From: Microvirga rosea
Lineage (GTDB): Bacteria > Pseudomonadota > Alphaproteobacteria > Rhizobiales > Beijerinckiaceae
Assembly: GCF_020595095.1 (NCBI RefSeq)
Contig: NZ_JAJDOP010000004.1
Location: forward strand, 62,001-126,000
Reading direction: 5' to 3'
Length of the DNA stretch: 64,000 bases
Part shown: positions 63,080 through 64,000 of the stretch, one piece after another
Layout: the number at the start of each line of letters is the position of its first letter
Numbering within the stretch: the stretch's first letter is position 1
The notes under the pieces: generated by a model
Database searches by the model: none
Seen by the model: the letters and a program-made list of their open reading frames with translations, nothing else
Told to the model about the DNA's origin: nothing
Program-made: the position numbers and the translations under genes

Positions 63080-63568
63080 TCATATCATCTGAAACTCGCC
63101 GCTCGTCCTGAACCGGACGTAAGCCTCAATGCTCCGCCGCATGTTGGGCAGTATTGTCGGGAGTGCGTCCGGACCGAACCAGTCGAGTTCCAGGCTTTCC
63201 CCATCGCTGCCGCCAAGCACGCCCTCATAGGCACGCGCGCAGAACATGAGGGAGAAGCACTGGCACACATGGCCATTGGGATAGCGAATGGTCTCGAAAT
63301 CCGGATCACACGCATACCCGAACGGCTGCAGATCCTTGACCGTCAGGCCTGTCTCCTCGTGCACCTCACGGACAATCGCGTCCGTGATGTTCTCTCCTTC
63401 TTCCGGTACGCCGCCGGGAATGCCCCAGATGCCGAAATCGGAGCGCCGCTGGAGGAGGATCCTTCCATCCTCCCGCTCGATCACGATGCGGGTACCGGGC
63501 ACCAGCAGAAGCCGGTTGCCGACCGCATCGCGCAAGCGCCCGAGATAGCTTTCCTGGAAGGACGGCAC
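63080..63568 (-). CDS. Nudix hydrolase
   Basis: 162 residues. Canonical Nudix box: GGVPEEGENITDAIVREVHEETGLT (Gx5Ex7REUxEExGU). N-terminal PGTRIVIEREDGRILLQRRS is the usual beta-strand. MutT/ADP-ribose pyrophosphatase-like; substrate unknown. It starts 12 bases after ilvN stops and could belong to the same transcript. Confidence 0.88.
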   Translation of the reverse strand: MPSFQESYLGRLRDAVGNRLLLVPGTRIVIEREDGRILLQRRSDFGIWGIPGGVPEEGENITDAIVREVHEETGLTVKDLQPFGYACDPDFETIRYPNGHVCQCFSLMFCARAYEGVLGGSDGESLELDWFGPDALPTILPNMRRSIEAYVRFRTSGEFQMI

Positions 63569-63580
63569 GAGCCTGTTCCG

Positions 63581-64000
63581 CTACATGCTCTCGGCGCCGC
63601 GCGCCATGGCGGCAACGCCGGTGCGTGACACTTCGACCAGTCCCACAGCCGTCATCAGCTTGATAAAGCGTTCGACTTCCTCGGTCGTGCCTGTGAGCTC
63701 ATAGACGAACGACGTGAGCGTCGCATCCAGCGTGCGGGCGCCGAAGGCCGATGCAAGGCGCATGGCCTCGACACGATGGTCGCCTTTGCCGACGACCTTC
63801 ACCAAGCACAGCTCACGCTCCACCGCGTCCCCTGTCATGGTCAGATCGACCACCCGATGGACCGGCACCAGCCGCGCGAGCTGGCTTTTGATCTGCTCGA
63901 TGATGCTGTCCGTTCCCGTGGTCACGATGGTGATCCGCGAGATATGGGCTTCGTGCTCCGTCTCGGTGACCGTGAGGCTCTCGATGTTATAGCCGCGCCC
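63581..64000 (-). CDS. ilvN: Acetolactate synthase small subunit, C-terminal part (runs off the right edge)
   Basis: 139 residues visible, reading frame open to the end of the window. Starts in the ACT domain: RGYNIESLTVTETEH, then ISRITIVTTGTDSIIEQIKS, LARLVPVHRVVDLT. The second ALS_ss_C domain is ERELCLVKVVGKGDHRVEAM through FVYELTGTTEEVERFIKLM. Regulatory subunit giving valine feedback on acetolactate synthase. Just upstream of ilvC's region, though two unrelated genes lie between. Confidence 0.95.
   Translation of the reverse strand, partial: GRGYNIESLTVTETEHEAHISRITIVTTGTDSIIEQIKSQLARLVPVHRVVDLTMTGDAVERELCLVKVVGKGDHRVEAMRLASAFGARTLDATLTSFVYELTGTTEEVERFIKLMTAVGLVEVSRTGVAAMARGAESM

Overview
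The window is GC-rich chromosomal DNA from an alphaproteobacterium of the order Hyphomicrobiales (Rhizobiales). The gene mix fits Methylobacteriaceae, and a Microvirga-like genome is my best guess. This is inferred from protein style, the cbb3-oxidase assembly genes fixI-fixS, an alphaproteobacterial LexA-type box (GTTC-N7-GTTC), several Lrp/AsnC regulators paired with catabolic or transport genes, and the ilvN...ilvC arrangement. There is no rRNA, CRISPR array, prophage or intact insertion sequence. One tRNA (Lys, CTT) is present.

Left third (1-28500). The 3' end of fixI plus fixS and an overlapping MFS gene come first. They are followed by uvdE (UV endonuclease) and a Tat-exported PhoD-like phosphatase whose stop codon overlaps that of uvdE. 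A sulfonate/nitrate-type ABC transporter (5169-7719) faces a seven-gene minus-strand operon (15509-7788). That operon encodes an oligopeptide-type ABC transporter, a luciferase-like flavin monooxygenase and two AhpD/CMD-fold proteins. A divergent Lrp regulator and an FMN reductase sit beside it. Together they look like an uptake-and-oxidation system for an unknown substrate. Next come a Rnk/GreA-like gene with a small partner, a chemoreceptor and a VOC protein. An amino-acid ABC operon (27876-24894) then leads into two DadA-like FAD oxidoreductases, with its own Lrp regulator upstream.

Middle (28840-45600). This holds a YidB-like protein, a DUF72 protein and an ATP-dependent DNA ligase. The frameshifted remains of an arylsulfatase follow, then aquaporin Z divergent from a large MscS channel, and a UvrA2-type ABC ATPase. 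A LysR gene is divergent from a tautomerase-cupin-DUF4865 operon. After that come a second chemoreceptor, several small membrane proteins (DUF6622, DUF2726, DUF2798, CBU_0592 families) and a broken SRAP/YedK gene downstream of a small gene with a LexA-type box.

Right third (45700-64000). This region has a DUF1127 protein, a DUF2975/XRE pair, a lipoprotein gene split at a (TC)6 tract, an outer-membrane beta-barrel and two AT-rich orphan genes. It continues with the tRNA-Lys, phenylalanine hydroxylase with a divergent Lrp regulator, and leuA with a leucine-rich leader peptide and attenuator-like structures. The last stretch has a third chemoreceptor, a pdxY-phzF-nudix operon, a DedA protein, ilvC, a small oxidase-subunit-like membrane protein, DUF924, a Nudix hydrolase and the 3' part of ilvN. 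Branched-chain amino-acid synthesis (leuA, ilvC, ilvN) and DNA repair (uvdE, uvrA2, ligase, SRAP remnant) recur across the window.

Everything comes from reading the sequence and from memory of protein families; no searches were run.
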